Shown here: positions 53,817 to 63,078 of the stretch, in pieces
How positions within the stretch are numbered: position 1 is the stretch's first letter
Layout: each line of letters begins with the position of its first letter
NCBI GenBank assembly: GCA_965651905.1
Contig: CBFGUG010000002.1
Span: forward strand, 124,001-188,000
Reading direction: 5' to 3'
Origin: SZUA-265 sp965651905
Lineage (GTDB): Bacteria > Myxococcota_A > Polyangia > Polyangiales > Polyangiaceae
Length of the DNA: 64,000 nt
Program-made: the position numbers and the translations under genes
Notes under the pieces: generated by a model
Told to the model about the DNA's origin: nothing
Seen by the model: the letters and a program-made list of their open reading frames with translations, nothing else
The model's database searches: none

Positions 53817-56800
53817 ATGACCATTCGAAGTTTCCTCAAGTTCAGCGTCGTCGCGGCGACTGCCGCAGCGGTCGGCAGTTGCGCCGAAGAGCGTGAGCCC
53901 ATCAATCGCGTGCAGGCCAACGCCTTGGACAAGGCTTTCTTCGTCGGGGAACTCGCAGACGACACCGACAACCCCGTGTTTTTGAGTCGCAACTTCGTCG
54001 TGGACGCAACCGAATCCCAGACCCTCGTCGGTTTGAGCATGGCTAGCGGCCTCGAGCGAATCCGCTGGCACATCACCGAGAACACACTGTTCGCTCGGCG
54101 AGCCTATGCCCAGACCGACGGTGAACCGCGCGGCCAGGGTGACGAAGCCAACGGCAACATCATCGCGGCCTACGAAATCGAAAGCCACTTCGACATCCGC
54201 AACGCTTACAACCCGAGCACTGGTGAAGAACTCAACGTCGTCGAGGAGATAACCAGCGACCGTCCATGGAACGAGCGCCAGTTCTTTCGTGTAGACTGGT
54301 CCGAAAACCAGGTGAACTCCCCTGCCTGGACCACGATGTTCTACGGACAGACGTTCGGAGACATCGAGCTCACTCCGATCAGCTACTTCGAGAGCGATCC
54401 GAACAGCGAGGATGCGCCCCACTTCGACGCCGAAGATGGCTACTTCGACGTCACGTCCCACTTTCTGCTGGAACCAGAGATGATCAACTTCGGGTGGTGG
54501 CAACTGCCCACGTGTATGTTGATGGGTTTCTTCACGGGTTCTGCCATCTACTCGTGCGATCCGCAGGAAGCCATCGTGCGCTCCTCCTACTGGCGACTCG
54601 ACAAGGCAGATCCCGACGACGACTTCGAACCGATGGAAAACTCGACGGCGGCGCTCGACATATTGGGCAACCCAGGTGGAATCGGTGACAGCGCCAGCTC
54701 GGGTATCGTTACCCCGCCACGAGAACAGTACGACCCTGGCTACGGCTACACCGACAACGGCCTGCGTCGCTACATGAACCGACACAACATCTGGAAGCAG
54801 AGTCACCAAACCATCGGAAGCTGCGAGACGGACTCCGACTGCAGAGACGTGACCGGTCGCAGCGCGTCGGTGTGTCTCGACTCGGGCTCTTGCTCCGTGC
54901 CGTGCAACTACGAAGCACGCGGTGAAGACGAAGGCGATCGCAACGGCACCGACGACCAGTGTGAAAACTCGGACACCGACTACGAAGGGTCGGAAGGCTC
55001 GCAATGCAGCGCTCGCGATCGCTGCACGATCCCCTACCGAGACCGAGAAATCAGAACGGTCACTTACCACGTCAACCCCGAAATGCCTGAAGACCTGCAA
55101 GGTGACGAAGATGAATTGGGCGCGAGCGAAGACCTGATTGAAACCTGGAACCAAGCGTTGCAGGTTGCAGTAGCACGCGCACGCGAGGTCGAATGTCGCA
55201 GGACGGGGGGCGATCGCGACGACTGCCATGAAGAGTTCTTCGTGACCGAGGGCAACGGGTCGGACGTCATTCAGATGGTGAGCTATGGCGGTTGGGGCAT
55301 TGAAACGCCCAAGGACGAAGCCGACGTCCTGGTCACCTGTCACAATCCCGTGCGCGACTACGATCATGAAGCCTGTGGCGAGGAAGGTTCACGCTCGCGC
55401 GTTGGCGACGTACGCAAGAACTTCCTGATTTACTGGCCGTACTCGACGCACGTGGGATACGGGGGCATCGGCAACTGGCGGGGAGATCCGCTGACGGGGC
55501 AGATCGTCGGGGCCGCGGCGACTACCATCGGACGATCGACGACGACCTCGGCCGCACGGGTTCGAGACATCGCGCTGGTTGCTCTCGGTGAGTTAGACAT
55601 GGACGACATCACCGATGGTGTCCCGGCCGCTCTGTATCAAAAGATGCTGCGCGACGGTCGCAAACCCAAGGCGCTCAGCAAAGCGGAGATCGAACGCCGC
55701 CTGAACGCCATCGACGTCGAACAATTGGACGAACACGTCAGCTTCAACCTGAACGGATTGAGCGCCGAGAACCCGACCGAGGCATTGCTCCAGGTGAAGA
55801 CCAATACGATCGCCGATCCCCAGCTCTCGGCACAACAACTGCTGGAGATTCAGGCCGCGGCGCGACCACTCCTCGGTACGGACCTCGAAGCCAAGTTGAT
55901 CGATCCGAGCTGGATGATCGACGCGGTTGGAATGAGCCCCAATACTCAGCTCACAGAGACGGTCCTGGACGCAGTCTCGCCGCTGCGCGGGCAAGACATG
56001 GGGCAAATGGCGATGCTCGAACGGGCACTCTTCGCTGAACTAGGGCGAAAGGGGGTCTGTCACCTCGACGATCTGGCGAGCATCGGCAGCCCAGACCTGT
56101 ATGGAATGGGGCACTACTACGCAAAGAAGTACCCCGACGCCAGCACCAGCGAGTTGGCGGAACTGATGTACGACGACATCTGGAAGGAAACCTACAAGGG
56201 CATTCAGCTCCACGAAATCGGTCACTCACTCGGACTGCTCCACAACTTCACGTCGTCTTACGACGCGCAGAACTACAATCCACAGTACTGGCAGTTGCGC
56301 ACCCACGAGGGGCGCGGTTCCGCAAGCTGTGAGGGCGAGCCTCGCGAGGGGGACACGAGCACTGTGGCTGGCGACACCTGCATGGGGCCTCGCTACCTCG
56401 ATCCAGAAACCGACGATGAGCTGGGGCTCGAGGACGACGAACCCAGACCGGGCATCGTCTACTTCGGACACACGTCCACGATGGAGTACCAAAGTGCACG
56501 CTTCTTCGAGTCAGTTGGCCTGGGTCAGTACGACGTGATGGCCATGGGTGCACTATACGGAGGTGTGCTGCAGACGTACGATGCTCGGCATATCTCGCAG
56601 GCAGACCAAGCAATCTACGAACGCTTCCACGACAGTCAGTTGAACGAAGCGTTGACGACCGCGGACTTCAGCGGAAGGCACTACACACAACTGGCGCGCG
56701 AGCTCGAACTGTTCGACGCCAACCGTTGTCGAAACGCTACGTCGAACGAAAAGCAGAGGGCCGAGTGGCGTATCGTTCATGGCAAGGTGTGTGCTCCGCC

Positions 56801-58271
56801 GCCAAAAGACTACGGCCATTGGGACGACTTCGTGGATGGGCCCGATCCGAATTTGTCGCTCAGCCAAACACTGGAAGGGCGGAAGATGCGAATTCTCGCT
56901 TCATCAGACGTGCCCGCGGCTGGCAACGTGCGTTGGCCCTACCGTTTCGGCGGGGACATGATGAACGCGTACATGCACGTCAACCCCTTCGATTCGGGTG
57001 CTGACCCATACGAAGTGACGATGGATACCGTCGCGAGACAACAGTACAACTACCCGTTCATCTACTTTCGCAGCGACCAGCGCACCTGGATGAGCCGTCG
57101 CTTGCCTTCGTACACAGCTCGGATGTTCTACGAACGCCTGCGCTCCTATCACTGGAACATCTCGTTCACGAACGCGTTCTACAACGAGATCACCCAGGAG
57201 GTTCCACGCTGGGCGCTTTTCTTCGACGAGCTACGCAACGATGACAACGAGTTGCGCCCCTACCTCATCGCGGAGGCGGAGATGTTCCGAGCAATTGCCG
57301 ATACGTTCCTCCTGCCCGAGCCAGGCGTCTACGGTGGAGCTCCGCGCGAGTTCCTCGACGTATTCGACCTGCAAGCGGTGGGTGAAGAAGAGTCGCTGTT
57401 CGATCTGGACGCGTCCCACGGGCGGTTTCTAGCTCCATCATTCGACTCGGGTCCGAACGGTGGTGGCTCGTGGATGTATCATGACTACGTCAGACGCGCC
57501 GGGTACACAGTAGAGAAATCACTGGCGTCCCGCGCGTTGACGGATGGTCGCGCGGTCTTCTTCTCCGTGAGCCGCGATCTGTACCTCGATGATCGCAACG
57601 TCAACATCAACTTCCGCAGTGACTTCCCCGATGGCGTCGACCGCTTGCTCGGCGGTGTGTTGGCAGAAGACTGGGAGACAGTCAGCCCGTACATCTTGGG
57701 CGCACGAGAACCCGTCGTTTACTCGCAAGACTTCTGGGCGGAAGAGCCCGAAGGCTTGCCGCAAGACGCTCGACCGCTGTTTCCCAACATCGGGTACAAC
57801 CAGCAAATTCCCACGATCATCTACGCGTACCTGTTCGGACGCATCAACGGCGATCAAACCCTTGCGAACAAGATCCGTATCTGGCTCGATGGTTCCGTCA
57901 GCGGCGAGTTCGACGTGCCCGAAGCCGAGCAGGTTCGTTTCACGGATCCGGGATCTGGAATTACGTACATCGCGCGCAGTTACGGGCCTGACGATGCTTA
58001 CGACGGCACCGTGGATCGTGGAATCGGGAGCCGTATGCTCATGCGAGCCAACGACCTGTTGGCTCGCACCTACGAAACCGAGGTGGACGAAGAGGGTGCT
58101 TTGGTCGCTGACGAGTTCGGGCGCCCGACGTTGGTCCGTGACGACAATGGCCAAGCGGTTCCCTCATCTGACGATGCCGCGGCGACGCTGCTCCGCAGGT
58201 ATGTAGGATTGCTCGACGCCAACGTGCAGATCAGCACTTTGCTCGGGCACGGGCCATACAACTGGCGCTAG
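53817..58271 (+). CDS. Very large secreted zinc metalloprotease-like lipoprotein
   Basis: 1484 residues from the ATG at 53817 (GGAAGA upstream), where a lipoprotein signal begins (FLKFSVVAATAAAVGSC then AEE). A Cys-rich stretch (about 335-410) has the SCETDSDC pattern common in myxobacterial surface proteins. The zincin active site HEIGHSLGLLHNF lies near residue 799, with zinc-binding His residues and catalytic Glu intact, and YDVMAMGALYGG beyond it supplies a Met-turn-like segment. This resembles the long HExxHxxGxxHNF family (DUF4953/DUF5117-like). Substrate unknown; probably a surface-anchored or exported protease. Monocistronic by spacing. Confidence 0.88.
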   Translation: MTIRSFLKFSVVAATAAAVGSCAEEREPINRVQANALDKAFFVGELADDTDNPVFLSRNFVVDATESQTLVGLSMASGLERIRWHITENTLFARRAYAQTDGEPRGQGDEANGNIIAAYEIESHFDIRNAYNPSTGEELNVVEEITSDRPWNERQFFRVDWSENQVNSPAWTTMFYGQTFGDIELTPISYFESDPNSEDAPHFDAEDGYFDVTSHFLLEPEMINFGWWQLPTCMLMGFFTGSAIYSCDPQEAIVRSSYWRLDKADPDDDFEPMENSTAALDILGNPGGIGDSASSGIVTPPREQYDPGYGYTDNGLRRYMNRHNIWKQSHQTIGSCETDSDCRDVTGRSASVCLDSGSCSVPCNYEARGEDEGDRNGTDDQCENSDTDYEGSEGSQCSARDRCTIPYRDREIRTVTYHVNPEMPEDLQGDEDELGASEDLIETWNQALQVAVARAREVECRRTGGDRDDCHEEFFVTEGNGSDVIQMVSYGGWGIETPKDEADVLVTCHNPVRDYDHEACGEEGSRSRVGDVRKNFLIYWPYSTHVGYGGIGNWRGDPLTGQIVGAAATTIGRSTTTSAARVRDIALVALGELDMDDITDGVPAALYQKMLRDGRKPKALSKAEIERRLNAIDVEQLDEHVSFNLNGLSAENPTEALLQVKTNTIADPQLSAQQLLEIQAAARPLLGTDLEAKLIDPSWMIDAVGMSPNTQLTETVLDAVSPLRGQDMGQMAMLERALFAELGRKGVCHLDDLASIGSPDLYGMGHYYAKKYPDASTSELAELMYDDIWKETYKGIQLHEIGHSLGLLHNFTSSYDAQNYNPQYWQLRTHEGRGSASCEGEPREGDTSTVAGDTCMGPRYLDPETDDELGLEDDEPRPGIVYFGHTSTMEYQSARFFESVGLGQYDVMAMGALYGGVLQTYDARHISQADQAIYERFHDSQLNEALTTADFSGRHYTQLARELELFDANRCRNATSNEKQRAEWRIVHGKVCAPPPKDYGHWDDFVDGPDPNLSLSQTLEGRKMRILASSDVPAAGNVRWPYRFGGDMMNAYMHVNPFDSGADPYEVTMDTVARQQYNYPFIYFRSDQRTWMSRRLPSYTARMFYERLRSYHWNISFTNAFYNEITQEVPRWALFFDELRNDDNELRPYLIAEAEMFRAIADTFLLPEPGVYGGAPREFLDVFDLQAVGEEESLFDLDASHGRFLAPSFDSGPNGGGSWMYHDYVRRAGYTVEKSLASRALTDGRAVFFSVSRDLYLDDRNVNINFRSDFPDGVDRLLGGVLAEDWETVSPYILGAREPVVYSQDFWAEEPEGLPQDARPLFPNIGYNQQIPTIIYAYLFGRINGDQTLANKIRIWLDGSVSGEFDVPEAEQVRFTDPGSGITYIARSYGPDDAYDGTVDRGIGSRMLMRANDLLARTYETEVDEEGALVADEFGRPTLVRDDNGQAVPSSDDAAATLLRRYVGLLDANVQISTLLGHGPYNWR

Positions 58272-58431
58272 GGTGGCGGGGCGATGATCGACCCGCACGA
58301 GCGTTCGGCGCACAGTCCATCGCCAATCCTTGCTACTTTCGCGCCTGCGGGCGTGGTCGCCGAGTGACACTCGCGGCCCCATGCTCGAGCCGTAACCCTC
58401 GCGCCTCCAACAGGGAGTTGGAGCCCCTTGG

Positions 58432-59481
58432 TTGCGTTGGCTCGGCGGGATTGACCGCAATCCTGAAAAGCGCTTAGCTCGCTGGGTGGGAACCGTGACT
58501 GAGGGTGCGGGGTTGCGATATCGCGCCATCGCCTTGGACTTCGAGACTCGACGGGAGGAGTCCATCGAGTTCGATGAGGTGAAACCAGCGGTCGAGCAAG
58601 GCAAGAACGTTTGGCTCGACGTCGAGGTTACGGACGTCGTGCTCGCACAGAGTGCGCTCGAGAAGCTGGGCCTGATCGCTCCAGAAGTGCTCGATGATGC
58701 CCTGTCGAACGAGCCGTTGACGCGGCTCGCACGCTTCGAAGACTGCATTCATTTCGTGGTGTCGGGGTGCCGCCCGAAACAGCGCGACTTCGACCTAGAG
58801 CGAGTCGACGTGATCGTGGGAGAGCACTTCTTCATCACTCTGCACGTGGGGCCAGTTCTCTTTCTGTCGGCGGTCAAGCGTCACTACCGTGGCGACTTTC
58901 AGCGATTCGCCCAGAGCATGGGCTTTCTGATCTACGAGATCTGGGATCATCTGATCGACAACTATCTCACCGTGCAGAAGTTGATGGAGGAGCAAGTCGA
59001 GCAACTGCAAGCCGAGCTTCGCCAAGACAAGGTCGACGACTCCGTGTTCTCACGCCTGTCCGAACTGGGCGCCGACCTGCTGCACTTCCGGAAAGTGTTG
59101 CTGCCATCGCGCGCGGTACTGACAGAACTATCGACGCGCAAATCGTTGTTCGTCAGCGAAGCTACCCAGCCTTTCCTCGCCAACATGGTGGGGACGGTCG
59201 AGCACGTACTGCAGGATCTGCTGGTTGACCGTGACATCCTCAGTGAGTCGCTCAACCTGTACATGTCGATGGTGGGGCATCGCACGAACGAAGTGATGAA
59301 GCGCCTGACGGTCGTCAGCGTCATTTTCTTGCCGCTGACCTTCTTGGTGGGAGTCTACGGAATGAACTTCGAGGGCATCCCCGAGCTTCGCTGGCGTTTC
59401 GGCTACGCGTTGTTCTGGGGAGTCGTGGTCGTGATTTCGGGAGGCTTGTTGTGGCTCTTGCGACGCCTGCGAATGTTGTGA
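58432..59481 (+). CDS. corA: CorA-family divalent metal transporter
   Basis: 349 residues from a TTG start chosen because GGAG lies 8 bases upstream; GTG starts at 58489 or 58498 are alternatives. A long N-terminal cytoplasmic domain with a coiled helix (LIDNYLTVQKLMEEQVEQLQ) is followed by two membrane segments with the selectivity motif in LVGVYGMNFEG. It imports Mg2+ (or Co2+/Ni2+) as a pentamer. It follows the metalloprotease gene on the same strand by 160 bases. Confidence 0.92.
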   Translation: MRWLGGIDRNPEKRLARWVGTVTEGAGLRYRAIALDFETRREESIEFDEVKPAVEQGKNVWLDVEVTDVVLAQSALEKLGLIAPEVLDDALSNEPLTRLARFEDCIHFVVSGCRPKQRDFDLERVDVIVGEHFFITLHVGPVLFLSAVKRHYRGDFQRFAQSMGFLIYEIWDHLIDNYLTVQKLMEEQVEQLQAELRQDKVDDSVFSRLSELGADLLHFRKVLLPSRAVLTELSTRKSLFVSEATQPFLANMVGTVEHVLQDLLVDRDILSESLNLYMSMVGHRTNEVMKRLTVVSVIFLPLTFLVGVYGMNFEGIPELRWRFGYALFWGVVVVISGGLLWLLRRLRML

Positions 59482-59507
59482 GCATTCGAGAGGCCCAGCG
59501 CCTCGCA

Positions 59508-60449
59508 TCAGGACTCGACGATGTCGAGATAGTTGCCCTCGATTAACTTGACCATGGCCATAGTGGTCTCGAGATCGGGCATCGGACTCATATCCAACGC
59601 TCCACCGAGCGAGCCCGAGTTAATCGCCAACTGCAACATATCCAGCTCCGCAGTGCTCAGTTCCGACAACTTGGCGGTGAGCGGAACGCAAAGCCTCAAG
59701 CTACCACTCACGGGAGGCAACCGCGCCTGAAGCTGAGCTAGCTCGTCCTTGCGACGAAAACCCTCCATCAGTACCGCTTGGGCCGTCATGTCGAGCGGAT
59801 TGTCGAACGTATCGGACGTGGGAGGGTCCAGCTCGAAGAACCCAGAGTCCCACGTGAGAATTCGGTAAACGGCCTTCTCCGCGGCGAGCGGCACTATCTT
59901 TCCGTCAGGTGAACTGATTTCCGCGTGATGGATCAAACCCTTCTTCAAGATGATCCGACCGATCGAAACCTCGGTGTCAATCAGCAGCACGCCGTCCTTC
60001 TTCGACGTGCCAAACAGTTGCAACAGATCCGGGAGTGGGATCTCTTGCAGTTCACCGCTCATGCGAGACTCGGCCGAGTTGTCGCCATGGGGACGACGGA
60101 CCGCACGGCGACTCGAGGAGCTGGACGCGCTCCTCACCTGGCTCGCGTCGTCAGAACTGGTGGAAACGACGCGAAGGATGTTGCTCCCGATCAGAATGCG
60201 ATCGCCGCGTCGTACGGAAGTCTTCGTGACCTTCTCGCCGTTGACGAACGTGCCGTTCGTCGAGCGCAAGTCCTCGATTTCCAAACGGCCGCCCACCAAC
60301 CTCATGCGGGCGTGTTTGCGCGACACCATCTCTTCGACGAGGACCATGTCGAGTTCGCTGGAACGGCCGACGATGACCTCCTTGCCTTCGACCAGAGGGA
60401 ACTCTTTCCCCTGGTACTTGCCGGAAATGAAGCGCAGTGCGAGACCCAT
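59508..60449 (-). CDS. FHA domain protein with C-terminal DUF4388
   Basis: 313 residues from the ATG at 60449, where LALRFISGKYQGKEFPLVEG starts the FHA fold; TTG/GTG starts up to 60518 are possible. The FHA phosphothreonine-binding loop is seen in VIVGRSSELDMVLVEEMVSR and KHARMRL, then STNGTFVNG. A Ser-rich linker leads to a DUF4388 (PATAN-like) domain, MSGELQEIPLPDLLQLFGTS and GVLLIDTEVSIGRIILKKG. Such proteins read Ser/Thr-kinase signals and may bind partner proteins. It lies 362 bases downstream of a histidine kinase gene on the same strand. Confidence 0.86.
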   Translation of the reverse strand: MGLALRFISGKYQGKEFPLVEGKEVIVGRSSELDMVLVEEMVSRKHARMRLVGGRLEIEDLRSTNGTFVNGEKVTKTSVRRGDRILIGSNILRVVSTSSDDASQVRSASSSSSRRAVRRPHGDNSAESRMSGELQEIPLPDLLQLFGTSKKDGVLLIDTEVSIGRIILKKGLIHHAEISSPDGKIVPLAAEKAVYRILTWDSGFFELDPPTSDTFDNPLDMTAQAVLMEGFRRKDELAQLQARLPPVSGSLRLCVPLTAKLSELSTAELDMLQLAINSGSLGGALDMSPMPDLETTMAMVKLIEGNYLDIVES

Positions 60450-60811
60450 CGATGCTGCCGAACTCTCGATAGTTTGGACGCCGATCACAACCTTATTCCC
60501 CCGTAATAGCTGGTGCAAGGCGCGCTGCAGATGCAGCCGCTCGGCAGGGTGGACATCAGTGCTGGCGTGGGGGCGCAGCGGGGGGGCTGGGCGTGGAAAG
60601 TCGAACGCATTTCCTCATTGTCACAACGGACAATCTCGTCACTTCCCTAAGCGCCAAACTCGCCACGCGAGAATTCGAGTCGCAGTCTGAAGTCAAGTGC
60701 AGGGCCCTGTGGATTGTGGGCCCCCCTGTGCCGACGCATGCGACACTCATCGAGCTGGTGAGGCCCGTCTGTAAACGCTCGAAAAATCGCTGCGCATCCC
60801 CAAGCAGCTAC
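60450..60811. other. Intergenic region between the histidine kinase and FHA genes
   Basis: 362 bases with no supported gene. A symmetric element ATTGTC-6 bases-GACAAT lies at 60617-60634 and could be an operator for the FHA gene, roughly 170 bases before its start. A C-rich run and short G-rich tracts flank it. Confidence 0.35.
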
Positions 60812-62902
60812 TCAACGCGAAACCACCAGCGAACCTTCGTGGGGCGTTTTTGCACGCGACTCGGTCGCCGGCTCCTCGGCCGCGGGAAGCACGACTGTGA
60901 ACGTTGCACCTACCCCGATCTCGGATCTGACTTCGATTCGGCCACCCATGGTTTCCACGATGCGCTGAGTGATGGCCAACCCCAGACCCGTGCCTGTCGG
61001 CTTCGTCGTGAAGAACGGGACGAACAAACTTCCACGCGCCGTGTCAGGAATGCCCGGGCCGTGATCGGTGATCGCAATCTCGATGAACGACGACGCGCCT
61101 CGAGAACGACGACAGGCGGTCACTTCCATCTCACCTTCACCGCTCATCGCCTGCGCCCCGTTTCGGAGCAAGTTGATCAAGACCTGTTTGAGCTGCTCGG
61201 GATCCGCATGAACCCACAGTGGAGAGGTTTCCAGCGCGCAAGTGAAACGAGTCTGATACTCGCGGCTAGAACGCACCACAGCGAGCGTCCGCTCGATCGT
61301 TGCACCGAGTTCGACCTTGCCTAGTTGAGCGGGAGGGGGTCTGGCGTAGTCCAGCACCGAACCAACTACGCGATCCAAACGCTCCACCTCTTCGAGAATG
61401 ATCGACACGAACTCGTCGGAAGTTCGACGCTCAGGTGCTTCTTCCGCCAGCAATTGGGCCGCTCCCTTGATGGCTCCCAACGGGTTTTTTATCTCATGCG
61501 CGAGACCTGCCGCCATCTGCCCCAGTGCGGCAAGCCGCGCGCGTTCTTGCAGTTTCATGTGCTGGCGCGAGTTGGCGACCACCGTCGCCACGTGTAATCC
61601 GAGTGACTCGAGAAGTAGAAGGTCGTCGGAAGAGAACGCATCGCGCAGCCGGTCATCCCGCACTAGGATCAAACCGAGCACTTCGTGTTGCTCGCCCATC
61701 ACGGGCACGCACACCGATCGACGGAGTTCACCAAACACTTCTGCAGAGGCGAGCAACAATTCCCCGGTCTCTGCACTCAACCCCAGGTCGCTCGCACCAT
61801 CCGTCAACTGACGTTCGACGGCTTGCAGGTCGAGTGACCGCTGCACCGCCAGGACTTCCAGCAAGGTTCTCAACGCAGCAGCGTCGAGCCGCGCAGGTAG
61901 TTCCTCGGCTCCAAACCCACCAACCAGGTCGAAATCGGCCCCCAACGAATCCCGCAGGTATAGCCCTGCAGCCGTCGCCCGTCTCGAGTCTTCGAGCGCC
62001 CCGACGACGACGGTCGCTGCCGCGTCGATGTTCAGCACTTGGGCAAGCTCCGTCTTAGCCCTGGTCACGGCGCGCTCCAGGTCCACACGCTCGACGAAGA
62101 TCGCGCGGTGAATGTACGCGTCCAACTTGTCGCGCAACGGCTCGAACAAGATGATGGTCATGATGCCCGCGAGCACGGCGTTCAGATACATCGTCTGAAA
62201 GCCGCCCAACAGCACCACGCACAGGTAGAAGATACCCGCCATGCTGAACGCCAGCGTGGTCGACACCAACGCCAACCCGGCCATGTCGTAGAGATCCACG
62301 AGGCGAGCGTGGATCAACGACTCGGCCAGCACGAACAAGAAGACGGTGCTGAGCACCGCTCCCACTGGCGGCAGTGGCGCGCCGACGAACCACAGGAAGT
62401 CCGCCAAACTGAACGTGGCTGCCGAAGCACCACACACCACTAGAAAGCGCACGCGACGCTGGGTCGCGCGGGAACCGCTGCTTTCACCTCGACGCCACAA
62501 CGACGCCAACCCAGCCGCGAACAACCCGAACACGTACAACAACACAGCGCCGCGAACCAACCCGTGTTCGTGTTGTGGTGACAAGACCAACACCAACATG
62601 ATCGCAAGCAAGCCGCCAGCTACGCGAAGCAGAACGGAACGCCCAGGTAGGGGGAAAATGGCCTCGAACAAATGAAGCGCCAGCTGTGGCATCAACACGG
62701 CAAGCACCGCGGTAAATCGAGCCCAAACGTCCGCGCGACCATCCAGGTACAACCACTGCGCTAGGTACCAAAGCCCGATATCCACAGAGAACGCCGCGAA
62801 CAACCACTGGGCGCGACGCGGCCGTCCGCGCAGCAGCACACTGATGGCAATGGCCAACGCCAACGCGCCACAAAACAACGATGTTTGGGTACGCAAGTCC
62901 AT
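60812..62902 (-). CDS. Multi-membrane sensor histidine kinase with GAF domain
   Basis: 696 residues. About eight hydrophobic segments in the first 250 residues (7TM-type sensor region, for example LFCGALALAIAISVLL; AGLALVSTTLAFSMAGIF). A GAF-like domain follows (about 290-450), then HisKA with phospho-His in AAGLAHEIKNPLGAIKGAAQ, and HATPase_c: N-box QVLINLLRNGAQAM, G1 ITDHGPGIPD, F-box FVPFFTTKP, G2 GTGLGLAITQRIVETM. NtrB/PilS-like kinase core, so its partner may be a sigma-54 activator; none is visible here. It is divergent from the WYL gene. Confidence 0.9.
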   Translation of the reverse strand: MDLRTQTSLFCGALALAIAISVLLRGRPRRAQWLFAAFSVDIGLWYLAQWLYLDGRADVWARFTAVLAVLMPQLALHLFEAIFPLPGRSVLLRVAGGLLAIMLVLVLSPQHEHGLVRGAVLLYVFGLFAAGLASLWRRGESSGSRATQRRVRFLVVCGASAATFSLADFLWFVGAPLPPVGAVLSTVFLFVLAESLIHARLVDLYDMAGLALVSTTLAFSMAGIFYLCVVLLGGFQTMYLNAVLAGIMTIILFEPLRDKLDAYIHRAIFVERVDLERAVTRAKTELAQVLNIDAAATVVVGALEDSRRATAAGLYLRDSLGADFDLVGGFGAEELPARLDAAALRTLLEVLAVQRSLDLQAVERQLTDGASDLGLSAETGELLLASAEVFGELRRSVCVPVMGEQHEVLGLILVRDDRLRDAFSSDDLLLLESLGLHVATVVANSRQHMKLQERARLAALGQMAAGLAHEIKNPLGAIKGAAQLLAEEAPERRTSDEFVSIILEEVERLDRVVGSVLDYARPPPAQLGKVELGATIERTLAVVRSSREYQTRFTCALETSPLWVHADPEQLKQVLINLLRNGAQAMSGEGEMEVTACRRSRGASSFIEIAITDHGPGIPDTARGSLFVPFFTTKPTGTGLGLAITQRIVETMGGRIEVRSEIGVGATFTVVLPAAEEPATESRAKTPHEGSLVVSR

Positions 62903-63078
62903 GAGGCTCGGAGCGCAATCTGCGGGAGAACTCGCGGACTATAGCGCAGCCAACCGCCAGCGTATCGAGTGGTGTAGCCCGCGGGTGGCGTTTGGGGTTT
63001 TCTAGCCGACGTTCTAGGGTACCATCTGCGAACAGAAAGCATTCGAGCCCGGCAGGTGGGCGCCAAAGGTAAGCATTC
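62903..63078. promoter_or_regulatory. Divergent promoter region, histidine kinase / WYL regulator
   Basis: 176 bases. For the plus direction a possible sigma-70 pair is TTGGGG (62992-62997) and TAGGGT (63015-63020), spaced 17 bases and 58 bases before the GTG. The match is poor and only the spacing supports it. Confidence 0.28.

Noticed and set aside
60593..61324. Long plus-strand ORF overlapping the histidine kinase 3' end
   Set aside because: Most of it is antisense to the kinase ATPase domain, whose motifs are unambiguous.
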